Assembly (NCBI GenBank): GCA_001801665.1
Contig: MGYH01000018.1
Coordinates: 1-24,981 of the forward strand
Direction: 5' to 3'
DNA length: 24,981 nt
Source of the DNA: Gammaproteobacteria bacterium RIFCSPHIGHO2_12_FULL_45_12
GTDB lineage: Bacteria > Pseudomonadota > Gammaproteobacteria > DSM-16500
The notes beneath the pieces were generated by a model. It was not told the origin of the DNA and did no database searches. It saw only the letters and a list, made by a program, of their open reading frames with translations. Made by a program: the position numbers and the translations under genes. Shown one piece after another: positions 7,437 through 14,576 of this stretch (position 1 is its first letter; each line of letters begins with the position of its first letter).

Positions 7437-8378
7437 CTACAAGTTTTTTCCTATCTCAATATCTCTGGGATCACCCTCATATCCATCAGGATCATTAAAA
7501 GGCATGTGAATATATGCATGTTTACAATAAAATCGATAGGCTTCTGGTGAAGATTGAATGCGCAATATTTTTACCCCTTGCTCTTTCAGCCACCGCTCGC
7601 ATATTTTTAAAAAATCACTGCCTATTCCGCTATTTCGATATATCTCATCAATCACAATAATTCGAAGCGCTGATCCTTTGTCTGGCCACAATTGAATATG
7701 AGCATAGCCAATAATTTTGCTCCCTTTATAGAGAACAAAATGAACATGATCTGCATGCTTAAATGTCCAAGTATAAGGATCAGAAATTGGCACTTTATCA
7801 AAAAAATATTTTTGACGAAGCTGCCGCACAGCCTGCCATTCTCTATCAGTTAAAGCTTGTACAACTCGAATTCCATCAAAGCCAGTCTTGGCATCAATAG
7901 ATGCTACAAACTCATCTTTACCCATAACGTAACTCAAAATGTCATGAGGGAATTTTAATGCTAATTCTTTTTTCAGATCACCATAAGCATCTCTATCATC
8001 AGAATGCGCTATCATCCAATCACGAAATTTTAAATACCTTTCTATTTCAGGATTACCCTCTTCATAGACATGCACATTATAAGTTCTATTATCACCACCT
8101 TTTTGAAAGTATCGCCTAAAGAGCATGCCAAATTCACCCTTAGCCACATAACCAAGCTTCTCCATCGCAGCGTTAGATTGATCTACTTGTACTATGTTTT
8201 TAACAACCGGCAATATATCAATAATTGGTTTAGCAGCTAGACCTGGCACGGCTGTTGAACCTATATGATGAACCGTTATGCAATTATCTCCTAAAGCTTG
8301 CTTAATAAGCTTGGCTTCAGCTTCAAACATACTTGACCATTCATTTCTATGCGAAACAACCTCAATAATTCTTGTCAT
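7437..8378 (-). CDS. GrpB (UPF0157)-GNAT fusion protein
   Basis: This is a two-domain protein. Residues 1-165 are a GrpB/UPF0157 domain, a nucleotidyltransferase-fold family of unknown substrate, with the hallmark HHIGSTAVPGLAAKPIIDI near 38-56. Residues 175-313 are a GNAT acetyltransferase with the acetyl-CoA loop RNSGIG in the segment VIDEIYRNSGIGSDFL. It follows the GNAT-GrpB gene after 28 nt on the same strand, so the two are probably one operon, and its domain order is the reverse of that neighbour. The biological substrate is unknown. A role in modifying a small molecule (antibiotic-like) or in nucleotide transfer is possible but unsupported. Confidence 0.85.
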   Translation of the reverse strand: MTRIIEVVSHRNEWSSMFEAEAKLIKQALGDNCITVHHIGSTAVPGLAAKPIIDILPVVKNIVQVDQSNAAMEKLGYVAKGEFGMLFRRYFQKGGDNRTYNVHVYEEGNPEIERYLKFRDWMIAHSDDRDAYGDLKKELALKFPHDILSYVMGKDEFVASIDAKTGFDGIRVVQALTDREWQAVRQLRQKYFFDKVPISDPYTWTFKHADHVHFVLYKGSKIIGYAHIQLWPDKGSALRIIVIDEIYRNSGIGSDFLKICERWLKEQGVKILRIQSSPEAYRFYCKHAYIHMPFNDPDGYEGDPRDIEIGKNL

Positions 8379-8406
8379 AACAATTCATACCTCTACACAT
8401 GAAAGA

Positions 8407-9459
8407 CTAACCACCCTCTCTTGCAAGCTCTAATATTTTTTTAACAAACTCACCCTTAGCATCAGTGTATTGTTCTCGATCAAAAGTATGTTGTTGCGCC
8501 AATTCAATCTTTAGCTGCTCATATTCCTTTGCCACCTCTGGATGGGAAATCAAATAGTCCCTAAAAACAATCTTCCCCTCCCAATGTTTTGATGTTGGCT
8601 CAAAAATATGAATATGATGCGTTCGTTTTTCACCAAATGGCGGTATACCCCTCACAAAAAACATGCGCTCAGGGTCTGGATTATCAGCCCAATATTCATA
8701 GCCCAATTTCTGTAATGCGGGCACAGCAATCACTTTCATTTCGTCCAGTGATCTTCCAGCAACATGAATATCAATAATTGGTTTTGCGGATAATCCTGGA
8801 ATAGCAGTGCTGCCGACATGCTGAATATCAATCACGCAATTTTTTGGTAAAGCTACTCTGACTTTATCAATCTCATCTTGTGCTTGATGCGGCCATTCCT
8901 GATTGTATGGGACAATCTCAACATGATCTTTATCGAGCACTTCTTTATTATCCATAACAAAGTCTTCAACTGTCATTGCCCAATGTTCATGACCACGCCA
9001 TTTATTATCAATCTTTAAATAACGCGGTGAAAAGCCCTCACATCTAAATCCATTTTTCTTTACCAACTGGATTGATCGTGTATTTTCAGGCTGAATATTT
9101 GCTTCTATTCTGTGTAGCTCGAGCTCATTAAATGCTTTTTCTAGCACTAACTTCAAGCCTGCACTCATATAACCTTTACTTGCATAATCAGCTACGACAT
9201 AAAATCCAAGAAATGCATTTTGAAATAACCCACGTACAATTTCATTAATATTAAAAACACCAGCAATATTGCCGACACTGTCACAAACAAGAAAGCTTTT
9301 CTGATTTGGCTGTTGATAGCGCTGAAAATAATCATCAAAATCTTTCTCAGTGACTGGCGCCTTTACCCAAGGATGATGTAATGATTGGCTGCGCTTCATA
9401 GCAGAAATAAATTCTTCTCTATCTTCAATTTTTGGCTCACGTATAACTATTTCATTCAT
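8407..9459 (-). CDS. GNAT-GrpB (UPF0157) fusion protein
   Basis: An N-terminal RimJ/RimL-like GNAT domain (about residues 1-175; SLHHPWVKAP, GFYVVADYASKGYMSAGL, then IQPENTRSIQLVKKNGF) is fused to a C-terminal GrpB domain (about 180-350; QHVGSTAIPGLSAKPIIDIH). The start at 9459 (MNEIVIREPK) matches usual GNAT N-termini. An in-frame ATG at 9510 has an AAGGTG site, but it would begin inside what looks like the tail of another gene that stops at 9473, and the extra residues (SGWSLYYLHYHK) look non-homologous. It is probably the first surviving gene of the operon with the GrpB-GNAT gene. GNATs of this type acetylate protein N-termini or small molecules; the target here is unknown. Confidence 0.85.
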   Translation of the reverse strand: MNEIVIREPKIEDREEFISAMKRSQSLHHPWVKAPVTEKDFDDYFQRYQQPNQKSFLVCDSVGNIAGVFNINEIVRGLFQNAFLGFYVVADYASKGYMSAGLKLVLEKAFNELELHRIEANIQPENTRSIQLVKKNGFRCEGFSPRYLKIDNKWRGHEHWAMTVEDFVMDNKEVLDKDHVEIVPYNQEWPHQAQDEIDKVRVALPKNCVIDIQHVGSTAIPGLSAKPIIDIHVAGRSLDEMKVIAVPALQKLGYEYWADNPDPERMFFVRGIPPFGEKRTHHIHIFEPTSKHWEGKIVFRDYLISHPEVAKEYEQLKIELAQQHTFDREQYTDAKGEFVKKILELAREGG

Positions 9460-9472
9460 AAAATTTTCTCGC

Positions 9473-9556
9473 TTATGATAATGCAGATAATATAAACTCC
9501 AACCGCTCATTTACCGGCACCTTAGGTAACTCAATAATCCGATAACCAAATCAATG
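9473..9556 (-). pseudogene. C-terminal tail of a small AAA-type ATPase (remnant)
   Basis: The minus-strand frame reads FGYRIIELPKVPVNERLEFI and three or four more residues, then TAA at 9475-9473. ELPK-V-ERxxFIL is the typical ending of small AAA_33-like ATPases/phosphotransferases. It ends 13 nt before the ATG at 9459, a natural operon spacing, which supports that start for the GNAT-GrpB gene. Everything upstream of this tail has been replaced by reverse-transcriptase sequence. The family call rests on about 25 residues. Confidence 0.45.
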
Positions 9557-10163
9557 CCACAAGATGGATTGATGGTTCCCCTGGGCGTATCAATAGGATT
9601 AGTAATAATGTTTTCCAACATCGCTATCACTTTGGGGTCGTGATAATGTTTTTTAATGTCCTGTAGCAATTTAACTTAGGTATTGATGCATAAAAAGACT
9701 TGATATCCACACGTAACAAATACTTTGGTTTTTCTTCCTCCAATATTTGTTTAATACGCTGAGATGCATATTTAACACCTGTTGGGCCATTAAGGTGATA
9801 GCAGTTTGGGTTCATGACATTTTTGAAGGTCGGCTTTAACTGCTTCAATAAAATATGTTGAAAGATGCGATCTGAAATATGCAACTGATCAACCACTTCA
9901 TCCGGAAAGTAGTTGCGTTTTATGCAACGTGGGTCATAAGCGCCATCAATCAAGGCTTGAATGCCCTTAGGAAGCCATTCATCAATTTCTCTTGCCATGA
10001 AGTGCACATCATGGTTGTGGTTAGCATGCTTTTTCTGCCGGTGGATTTTGGCAAAGAGTTTTTTGCCTATCTCAAGCATGTTGTCAGCATCCCAACGTTT
10101 CATCTTATTCCTTGGCTCCAGAGCAATGGCATCACAGCCTAATTTTTCTAATATAGTGCGCAT
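9557..10163 (-). pseudogene. Reverse transcriptase, 5' fragment (frameshifted and truncated)
   Basis: The frame opens at ATG 10163 and encodes the N-terminal half of an RNA-directed DNA polymerase: YFPDEVVDQLHISDRIFQHI, NCYHLNGPTGV and the first palm motif LLRVDIKSFYASIP. A frameshift near 9668-9673 follows SIPKLN. In the shifted frame homology continues (LLQDIKKHYHDPKVIAMLEN, then TPRGTINPSCGI) until about 9557, where it stops abruptly against the ATPase tail. The catalytic YxDD box and thumb are absent, so it cannot be active. The class (group II intron-like, DGR or other) cannot be settled. No template/variable repeat or retron RNA was recognised nearby. Confidence 0.75.
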
Positions 10164-10284
10164 CTTTTCACAGCTTAGAAAAGGAATGCAATATTTACTT
10201 AATATATTACGCCTTTTCTGATGTCCTTGCAGGTGGCTTGTGTGAATTGTGTGAATTCAAGCGTGTTACGCAGCTCTGCCGCAA

Positions 10285-10531
10285 GGACACGGAGAATCAC
10301 ATCAGGCCTTTAGCCTTGGGTAGGAAAAACTGGATGTTCACAGGGACACCAGATAGTGCTAATAAGGCGGCACTGCTGTATAGCCTGATTTTGACCTGCA
10401 GAATGAATAGCATTGATCCACGGGCTTATCTTGAATATGTCGTCAACAAAGCCAATGCAATGCGGCGCGGGGATATATCGTCAATGTCGCTGCTCCCGCA
10501 GTTTATCGATAAAACACTCCTGACATCCTGA
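10285..10531 (+). pseudogene. IS66 family transposase C-terminal remnant
   Basis: From about 10285 the plus-strand frame reads ENHIRPLALGRKNWMFTGTP, then AALLYSLILTCRMNSIDPRA and YLEYVVNKA, closely following the end of IS66 TnpC (consensus NAIRPFALGRKNWLFSGSP, with a YSLIETCKAN…YLKYVL continuation). The remainder of the transposase and the two accessory IS66 genes are missing. It stops at TGA 10529-10531. Confidence 0.75.
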
Positions 10532-10628
10532 AATAAAACACTTTTACTAGGCTGGGTTTACCCCAGTATGACGCATTTTGCCGGAGAATGGCGGGGAATT
10601 GTAGGTGGGATTATTGGGCCTTTACTTT

Positions 10629-10671
10629 GAACCCTTTATGAACCCTTTGAACCCTTTACACTGAGCCCTTT
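10629..10671. repeat. Short direct repeats GAACCCTTT
   Basis: Three exact copies (10629-10637, 10640-10648, 10649-10657) and one variant GAGCCCTTT (10663-10671). They lie across the end of the winged-helix fragment on the minus strand. Function unknown. Confidence 0.6.
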
Positions 10672-10847
10672 AAGCAATAGGTAAATCCTCGGCCAGTAGT
10701 ACCTTTGGAAATTAAAATCCCCTTTTCTTTCAACTCATTTAACTCTCTCGTAGCTGTACTCTTGGAGACATCAGCTATGGATTGATACTCACTATTCGTA
10801 ATACTGCCAAGCTCTTTTATATAATCAACAGCCTCGAGGCATTTTCT
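10656..10847 (-). pseudogene. Winged-helix C-terminal fragment (RecG-like/AlbA_2 ATP-binding or Fic-type regulator tail)
   Basis: The minus-strand frame CLEAVDYIKELGSITNSEYQ, then SIADVSKSTATRELNELKEK and GILISKGTTGRGFTY is a winged helix like those ending many AlbA_2/RecG-like ATP-binding transcriptional regulators and Fic proteins. The upstream part of the gene is cut off exactly by the TA-flanked palindrome; codons beyond 10847 belong to that element. No start codon with a ribosome-binding site is left, so it is probably not expressed as a whole protein. Confidence 0.65.
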
Positions 10848-10940
10848 AGGGTCTGTCGTCAATTACCCAGCATGAATTTCGGACCATGTAGGGCCCTACA
10901 TTATCCGAAATTCATGCTGGGTAATTGACGGCAGGCCCTA
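10847..10940. mobile_element. 94-bp palindromic TA-flanked element (MITE-like or fused inverted ends)
   Basis: The 36-bp arms 10848-10883 and 10904-10939 are reverse complements with two mismatches, both G:U-tolerable in RNA. The centre (10886-10901) is again palindromic (TGTAGGGCCCTACA). TA stands at both outer edges (10847-10848 and 10939-10940), as expected for Tc1/mariner-IS630-type insertion. It truncates the winged-helix fragment on one side and supplies the TAG stop of the PhaC-like gene on the other. The transcript would fold into one long hairpin and could end phaC transcription. The same end sequence occurs alone at 24559. Confidence 0.75.
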
Positions 10941-11909
10941 ATTCAGCCAGTCATGAATAGTTTTGGCTAACGAGACAACTGACTTTTTCTTTAAGTAAAT
11001 ACCAATATGACCGCCCTGAATGATTTTTTGTTTATAATTTTTGGAATTTATCCACTTATTCAAACCCCGTGAGGCACTGACAGGGACAATATGATCATCG
11101 CGAGCCATGACATTTAGAATGGGAATGGCGATTGATTTCAAATCAACGGCCTCTCCATCGAAACACAAGCCGCCCTCGATGAGTCTATTTTCATGATAAA
11201 AAAAACGAAGAAACTCACTAAAGGCTTTGGGAGGCTGGTCTGGCGAATCAAGCAACCATTGCTCGACCCGCATGAATTTATCTACCCAAACCTTATCTTT
11301 TATTTTATCCGATAAAATTAAATATTTTTTTCCAGACAACTCAAATGGCTTTAACAATGTAAAAAAATGGCGAATCCATTGCCCTGATATATTGGTTTTG
11401 GCTGTCGCTATTTTATCAAGGTCAAGATGAGAAATAAGTTTGGCAACCGTATTATCGTGTGTATGAAAATGAATGGGTGTCGAGATCAACACCAGTTGAT
11501 GCAGTGTTTTTTTCAAAGCGGCATAGCATAAACAAATTAAGCCGCCCTGACAAATGCCCAGCAAATCCAGCGTCAAGTGTTGGGATTTTTCCAGCACCAT
11601 AGACACGGCATGCGTCAAATAATCCGTCACATAACAAGCAAATGAAATATCCATGAGAGAGACGGGCGGATGCCCCCAATCCAGCAAATAGATATCTCGA
11701 TGACGCTTAAGCAATTCGCCTATTAATGAATATGAGGGTAATAAGTCCAACACATCCGGGCGATTGATGGTTGCAAACACAATCAATAACGGCTTACCCG
11801 TAGAATCAGACTGGGTTGCCTGATAATGATAAAGTTGACAGGGGCCAAACTCACTCACCAACTGGCGTGAATATAATGCCGCGCCGTTTTTAACTGACAT
11901 CTTCTTCAT
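10938..11909 (-). CDS. phaC: PhaC-like class III poly(3-hydroxyalkanoate) synthase subunit
   Basis: This is an alpha/beta-hydrolase-fold enzyme expected to polymerise (R)-3-hydroxyacyl-CoA into PHA together with the PhaE-like partner. The lipase-like box is GICQGG with the nucleophile Cys120. The other triad residues are Asp272 in ARDDHIVP and His301 in QGGHIGIY, with spacing close to class III enzymes. DWGHPP (residues 77-82) is also typical. At 323 residues it is somewhat shorter than the usual 350-360. It overlaps the phaE frame by 20 bp; an ATG at 11900 (MSVKNG) is an equally possible start. The stop codon TAG is formed by the edge of the palindromic element, so the original C-terminus may be altered by a few residues. 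Confidence 0.8.
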   Translation of the reverse strand: MKKMSVKNGAALYSRQLVSEFGPCQLYHYQATQSDSTGKPLLIVFATINRPDVLDLLPSYSLIGELLKRHRDIYLLDWGHPPVSLMDISFACYVTDYLTHAVSMVLEKSQHLTLDLLGICQGGLICLCYAALKKTLHQLVLISTPIHFHTHDNTVAKLISHLDLDKIATAKTNISGQWIRHFFTLLKPFELSGKKYLILSDKIKDKVWVDKFMRVEQWLLDSPDQPPKAFSEFLRFFYHENRLIEGGLCFDGEAVDLKSIAIPILNVMARDDHIVPVSASRGLNKWINSKNYKQKIIQGGHIGIYLKKKSVVSLAKTIHDWLN

Positions 11910-12333
11910 TTTTACGCATCATGGGTGCTTGCCAGTACTGCATCATGTCATTCATCATCGCCCCATAGGCCTCTTGAAATGAAGAGGATTGCAAGGATTT
12001 TTGATATTCGCTCTGACAGCAATGCAACCATAATTCATAAAGCTCTTTTGGATCTTTGATGGGATTATCTTCTTGCGTGCGCTTTATCCACTCGCCGAGC
12101 ATGACATCACAAGCTTTCTGACAAAGTGTCAGCATTTGCTGCCAATAAGTTTCCTTATTCTTCTGCAGCCCCGGAAACGGCATGGCCTGCCATTGATTTT
12201 TCAGCACCTGAATTAAGGCCGACATTTTATCCCTATTGTCAGAGGGGTTAACAAACAGATTTTCATCTGCCGCGGAAAAAAAAGCCGCGCTTTGTTTCAT
12301 CCATATGTCATACCACATTTTCTCATTCATCAT
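11890..12333 (-). CDS. phaE: PhaE-like subunit of PHA synthase
   Basis: This 147-residue, Trp/Gln/Met-rich helical protein lies between the hydratase fusion and PhaC. The segment LYELWLHCCQSEYQKSLQSS followed by FQEAYGAMMNDMMQYW resembles the conserved C-terminal helices of PhaE, the activator subunit of class III PHA synthases. It is much shorter than characterised PhaE (about 350 residues), so it may be a minimal form. The start overlaps the upstream gene by 11 bp and the end overlaps phaC by 20 bp, which argues for coupled translation. The assignment rests largely on position and a weak motif. Confidence 0.65.
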   Translation of the reverse strand: MMNEKMWYDIWMKQSAAFFSAADENLFVNPSDNRDKMSALIQVLKNQWQAMPFPGLQKNKETYWQQMLTLCQKACDVMLGEWIKRTQEDNPIKDPKELYELWLHCCQSEYQKSLQSSSFQEAYGAMMNDMMQYWQAPMMRKNEEDVS

Positions 12334-13711
12334 GGCTCCTTTTATGTTTATTTAAAACGGCTAACGCACACGAAGCTGTACTTGAAAAGATGTCATTAAT
12401 ATGGCTCATTAAAACCGGTACTCGCGCACCCAGTAATAATCCGGCATTATGCGACTCTGCTAAATATTCCAGTTGCTCGGCAAGAATATTTCCCGTTTCA
12501 ACACTGGGCACGACCAATATATCGGCATCGCCAATGACCGGCGATTCAATCCCTTTCGACTTCGCCGTTTCAGATGAAATGATATTATCAAATGTTAATG
12601 GCCCATCCAGAATGCCGCCGCGAATTTGCCCTCGCTCTGCCATTTTGCAAAGCGCCGCGGCATCCACCGTTGAACGCGTATTATAATTGACGGTGTCAGC
12701 ACCTGCCAGGATGGCCACTTTCGGTCTGGCCACACCTAATGCCTGCGCAAAGTCAATGGCGTTTTGGGTAATTCCGCGTTTCACATCAAGATTGGGGTTC
12801 ATGTTAATTAATGTGTCGGTCAGAATAAGTAATTTGGAATAGGTTGGCACATCCAGCACTGAAACATAACTCATCGCTTGATCTGTCAGTAACCCTTTAT
12901 CTACCTTCTGCATGGCGTGTACCAAATCTTCTGTTTTGGCACCGCCACGCACTAACATGCCAACCTCGCCTGCCCGAGCCATCATGATTGCCTTTATAAT
13001 GGCGGCATGACTATGCTCAACATCGACTAACTCATATCCGCTGACATCGATTCCAGCTTCTTTGGCAGCCGCTAAAATCAACGCCTTCTGCCCAATCAAA
13101 ACAGGCTCGATCAACCCTGCCTGACAAGCATCATGAACGGCTACCATAATTTTACTGCGAATGGGGTGAATCACGCCAGCACGCAATGCGCCCAGCTTTT
13201 TGGCTTTCACCAGACAGCCATTAAAAAGCGATTTTGTACGACGTAAACTAATTTCCGGCAACTCTGCTTTGAGGCGGCGAATTTTCTTGCTTGGCGCAAT
13301 CACCTCAGCCTGACCTTCCATGACAAGCACATTTTCCTGGTTGACGCATTGACAATCAAATAACACTCTCTTCTTTTCAGGCTTCATTTCCGTCACTGTC
13401 ACTTTGACGGTGACCGTATCCCCAATGCCAACGGGTTTCTTAAAACGCAAGGTTTGGCTCACATAAACGGTACCAGGCCCTGGCAATTGCGTTCCCAGCA
13501 CGGTTGAAATTAATGCCGCACCCCACATGCCATGCCCAATAATTTTATGAAACATATCACTTTGCGCATATTCCACATCGACATGCGCTGGATTGATATC
13601 ACCTGACATGATGGCAAAGACTTGAATGTCTTTTTCAGTGAGCGTACGCGATAGTTCGGCGCTCTCGCCAACGTTTAGTTCGTCGTATGTCTGATTTTCC
13701 AAATAGTCCAT
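12323..13711 (-). CDS. Bifunctional MaoC-type (R)-enoyl-CoA hydratase / phosphate acyltransferase
   Basis: Residues 1-135 are a hot-dog MaoC/PhaJ-like hydratase. The catalytic Asp38 and His43 lie in MSGDINPAHVD, followed by IGHGMWGA. Residues about 165-462 are a phosphate acetyl/butyryltransferase (Pta/Ptb) domain (KIMVAVHDACQAGLIEPVLI, later ILAGADTVNYNTRS and GGILDGPLTFDN). The fusion is known as bifunctional enoyl-CoA hydratase/phosphate acetyltransferase. Here the hydratase would make (R)-3-hydroxyacyl-CoA for PhaC, while the acyltransferase exchanges acyl-CoA with acyl-phosphate. It is the first gene of the pha operon. A minus-strand ribosome-binding site (AGGAAGAAAGG) precedes the ATG, and an extended -10 promoter lies about 45 bp upstream. 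Confidence 0.88.
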   Translation of the reverse strand: MDYLENQTYDELNVGESAELSRTLTEKDIQVFAIMSGDINPAHVDVEYAQSDMFHKIIGHGMWGAALISTVLGTQLPGPGTVYVSQTLRFKKPVGIGDTVTVKVTVTEMKPEKKRVLFDCQCVNQENVLVMEGQAEVIAPSKKIRRLKAELPEISLRRTKSLFNGCLVKAKKLGALRAGVIHPIRSKIMVAVHDACQAGLIEPVLIGQKALILAAAKEAGIDVSGYELVDVEHSHAAIIKAIMMARAGEVGMLVRGGAKTEDLVHAMQKVDKGLLTDQAMSYVSVLDVPTYSKLLILTDTLINMNPNLDVKRGITQNAIDFAQALGVARPKVAILAGADTVNYNTRSTVDAAALCKMAERGQIRGGILDGPLTFDNIISSETAKSKGIESPVIGDADILVVPSVETGNILAEQLEYLAESHNAGLLLGARVPVLMSHINDIFSSTASCALAVLNKHKRSHDE

Positions 13712-13755
13712 GACGAGCTGCCTTTCTTCCTGTTACCATCCTGACGTAAACTGTC

Positions 13756-13764
13756 ATTATAACA
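13756..13764 (-). promoter_or_regulatory. Extended -10 promoter of the pha operon
   Basis: On the minus strand TGTTATAAT gives a perfect TATAAT with the TGn extension, about 45 bp before the hydratase-fusion start. No good -35 hexamer is present at 17 bp, which an extended -10 can tolerate. Confidence 0.5.
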
Positions 13765-13792
13765 TATAGTAGTACTAAATCGCACACTCAGC

Positions 13793-13832
13793 GTAGGGTG
13801 GATTAGACGCGCTTTTTGCGTCGTAATCCACC
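13793..13832 (-). repeat. REP hairpin (upstream of RAYT)
   Basis: GTAG (13793-13796) precedes a hairpin in which GGTGGATTA-GACGC pairs with GCGTC-TAATCCACC around a T-rich loop, with a one-base bulge. The GTAG foot plus hairpin is the diagnostic RAYT-type REP form. A near-exact reverse-complement copy lies at 14465-14504. Confidence 0.75.
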
Positions 13833-13895
13833 AAAAATCAATGCTACACCCGTAAGCCTCAGCCATTCCGAAAAGACAAGACAGGAGGAAACAAC

Positions 13896-14417
13896 ATGAG
13901 CCAATATAAAAGGCATTATCAGTCAGGCGGCTATTATTTTTTTACGTTGGTTACTTATCAACGATCCCCTATTTTTTCCATTCCTGAAAAGGTGGAACAA
14001 CTTAAAATGGCGATTAACAAAGTAAAGAAAAAATATTCGTTCTCTTTAAATGCCATGGTGATTTTACCTGATCATCTGCATTGTCTGTGGAAATTACCAG
14101 AAAAAGACAATCATTTTTCAATGCGATGGCGGTTAATCAAGCGCTATTTTTCAATGGAGATGAACGCATCCGTTAATCATCGCAAGGAAAAAGAAGTTTG
14201 GCAGCGACGTTTTTGGGAGCATGCCATTCGTGACGTAAATGATTGGCAAAAGCACATGGATTATATCCACTACAATCCTGTACAGCATGGACTGGCACAA
14301 ATGCCATCTAATTGGGAACATAGCTCATTTAACTATTGGGTTGGAAGAGGACTCTACGAAAAAAACTGGGGTTCAATGGAGCCTCTTATGTTTGCAGGGC
14401 TAGAAAAAGCAGAATGA
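13896..14417 (+). CDS. REP-associated tyrosine transposase (RAYT, Y1/IS200-like)
   Basis: This is a single-strand DNA-processing HUH enzyme that cuts and joins REP hairpins. The HUH motif is HLH (residues 60-62, in LPDHLHCLW). The nucleophile Tyr is in YIHYNPVQHG, most likely Tyr123. At 173 residues it is a normal length. A strong AGGAGG at 13883-13888, 7 nt before the ATG, indicates a real, translated gene. It is flanked by matching REP hairpins in inverted orientation, the standard layout for RAYTs, which are usually domesticated, single-copy and vertically inherited. Both catalytic motifs look intact. Confidence 0.9.
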   Translation: MSQYKRHYQSGGYYFFTLVTYQRSPIFSIPEKVEQLKMAINKVKKKYSFSLNAMVILPDHLHCLWKLPEKDNHFSMRWRLIKRYFSMEMNASVNHRKEKEVWQRRFWEHAIRDVNDWQKHMDYIHYNPVQHGLAQMPSNWEHSSFNYWVGRGLYEKNWGSMEPLMFAGLEKAE

Positions 14418-14423
14418 AGCTTG

Positions 14424-14468
14424 ATTTGCTACCCTGACATCAGCACATTTTTCCACTTTGATTTGGTG
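14424..14468. repeat. 45-bp direct repeat, copy 1 (BIME-like unit)
   Basis: Matches 14577-14621 with four mismatches at an offset of 153 bp. It starts just after the RAYT stop and ends at the foot of the next REP hairpin, so REP plus flank seems to have been duplicated as a unit. Confidence 0.7.
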
Positions 14469-14504
14469 GATTACGACGCAAAAAGCGCGTCTAATCCACC
14501 CTAC
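14465..14504 (+). repeat. REP hairpin (downstream of RAYT, copy 1)
   Basis: GGTGGATTACGACGC and GCGTCTAATCCACC form the hairpin, ending in CTAC, the reverse complement of the GTAG foot. It is the mirror copy of the REP at 13793-13832. Confidence 0.75.
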
Positions 14505-14521
14505 ATTTGCTACACTCGCTT

Positions 14522-14557
14522 GGTGGATTACGGCAAAAACCGTCTAATTCGCCCTAC
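14522..14557 (+). repeat. REP hairpin (downstream of RAYT, copy 2, diverged)
   Basis: GGTGGATTACGG and CCGTCTAATTCGCC flank an A-rich loop and end in CTAC. It is a shorter variant of copy 1. A further half-REP (TAATCCACCCTAC) follows at 14564-14576. Confidence 0.65.
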
Positions 14558-14576
14558 GCTGATTAATCCACCCTAC

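Noticed and set aside
9460..9510. Longer start for the GNAT-GrpB gene at 9510, with an AAGGTG site
   Set aside because: The extra 17 residues do not look like a GNAT N-terminus, and the segment also encodes the tail of an ATPase remnant ending at 9473. The 9459 start has natural operon spacing.
9557..10163. Diversity-generating retroelement or retron
   Set aside because: The RT is truncated before its YxDD box. No adenine-variable template/variable repeat pair, Avd gene or msr/msd-like RNA was seen nearby.
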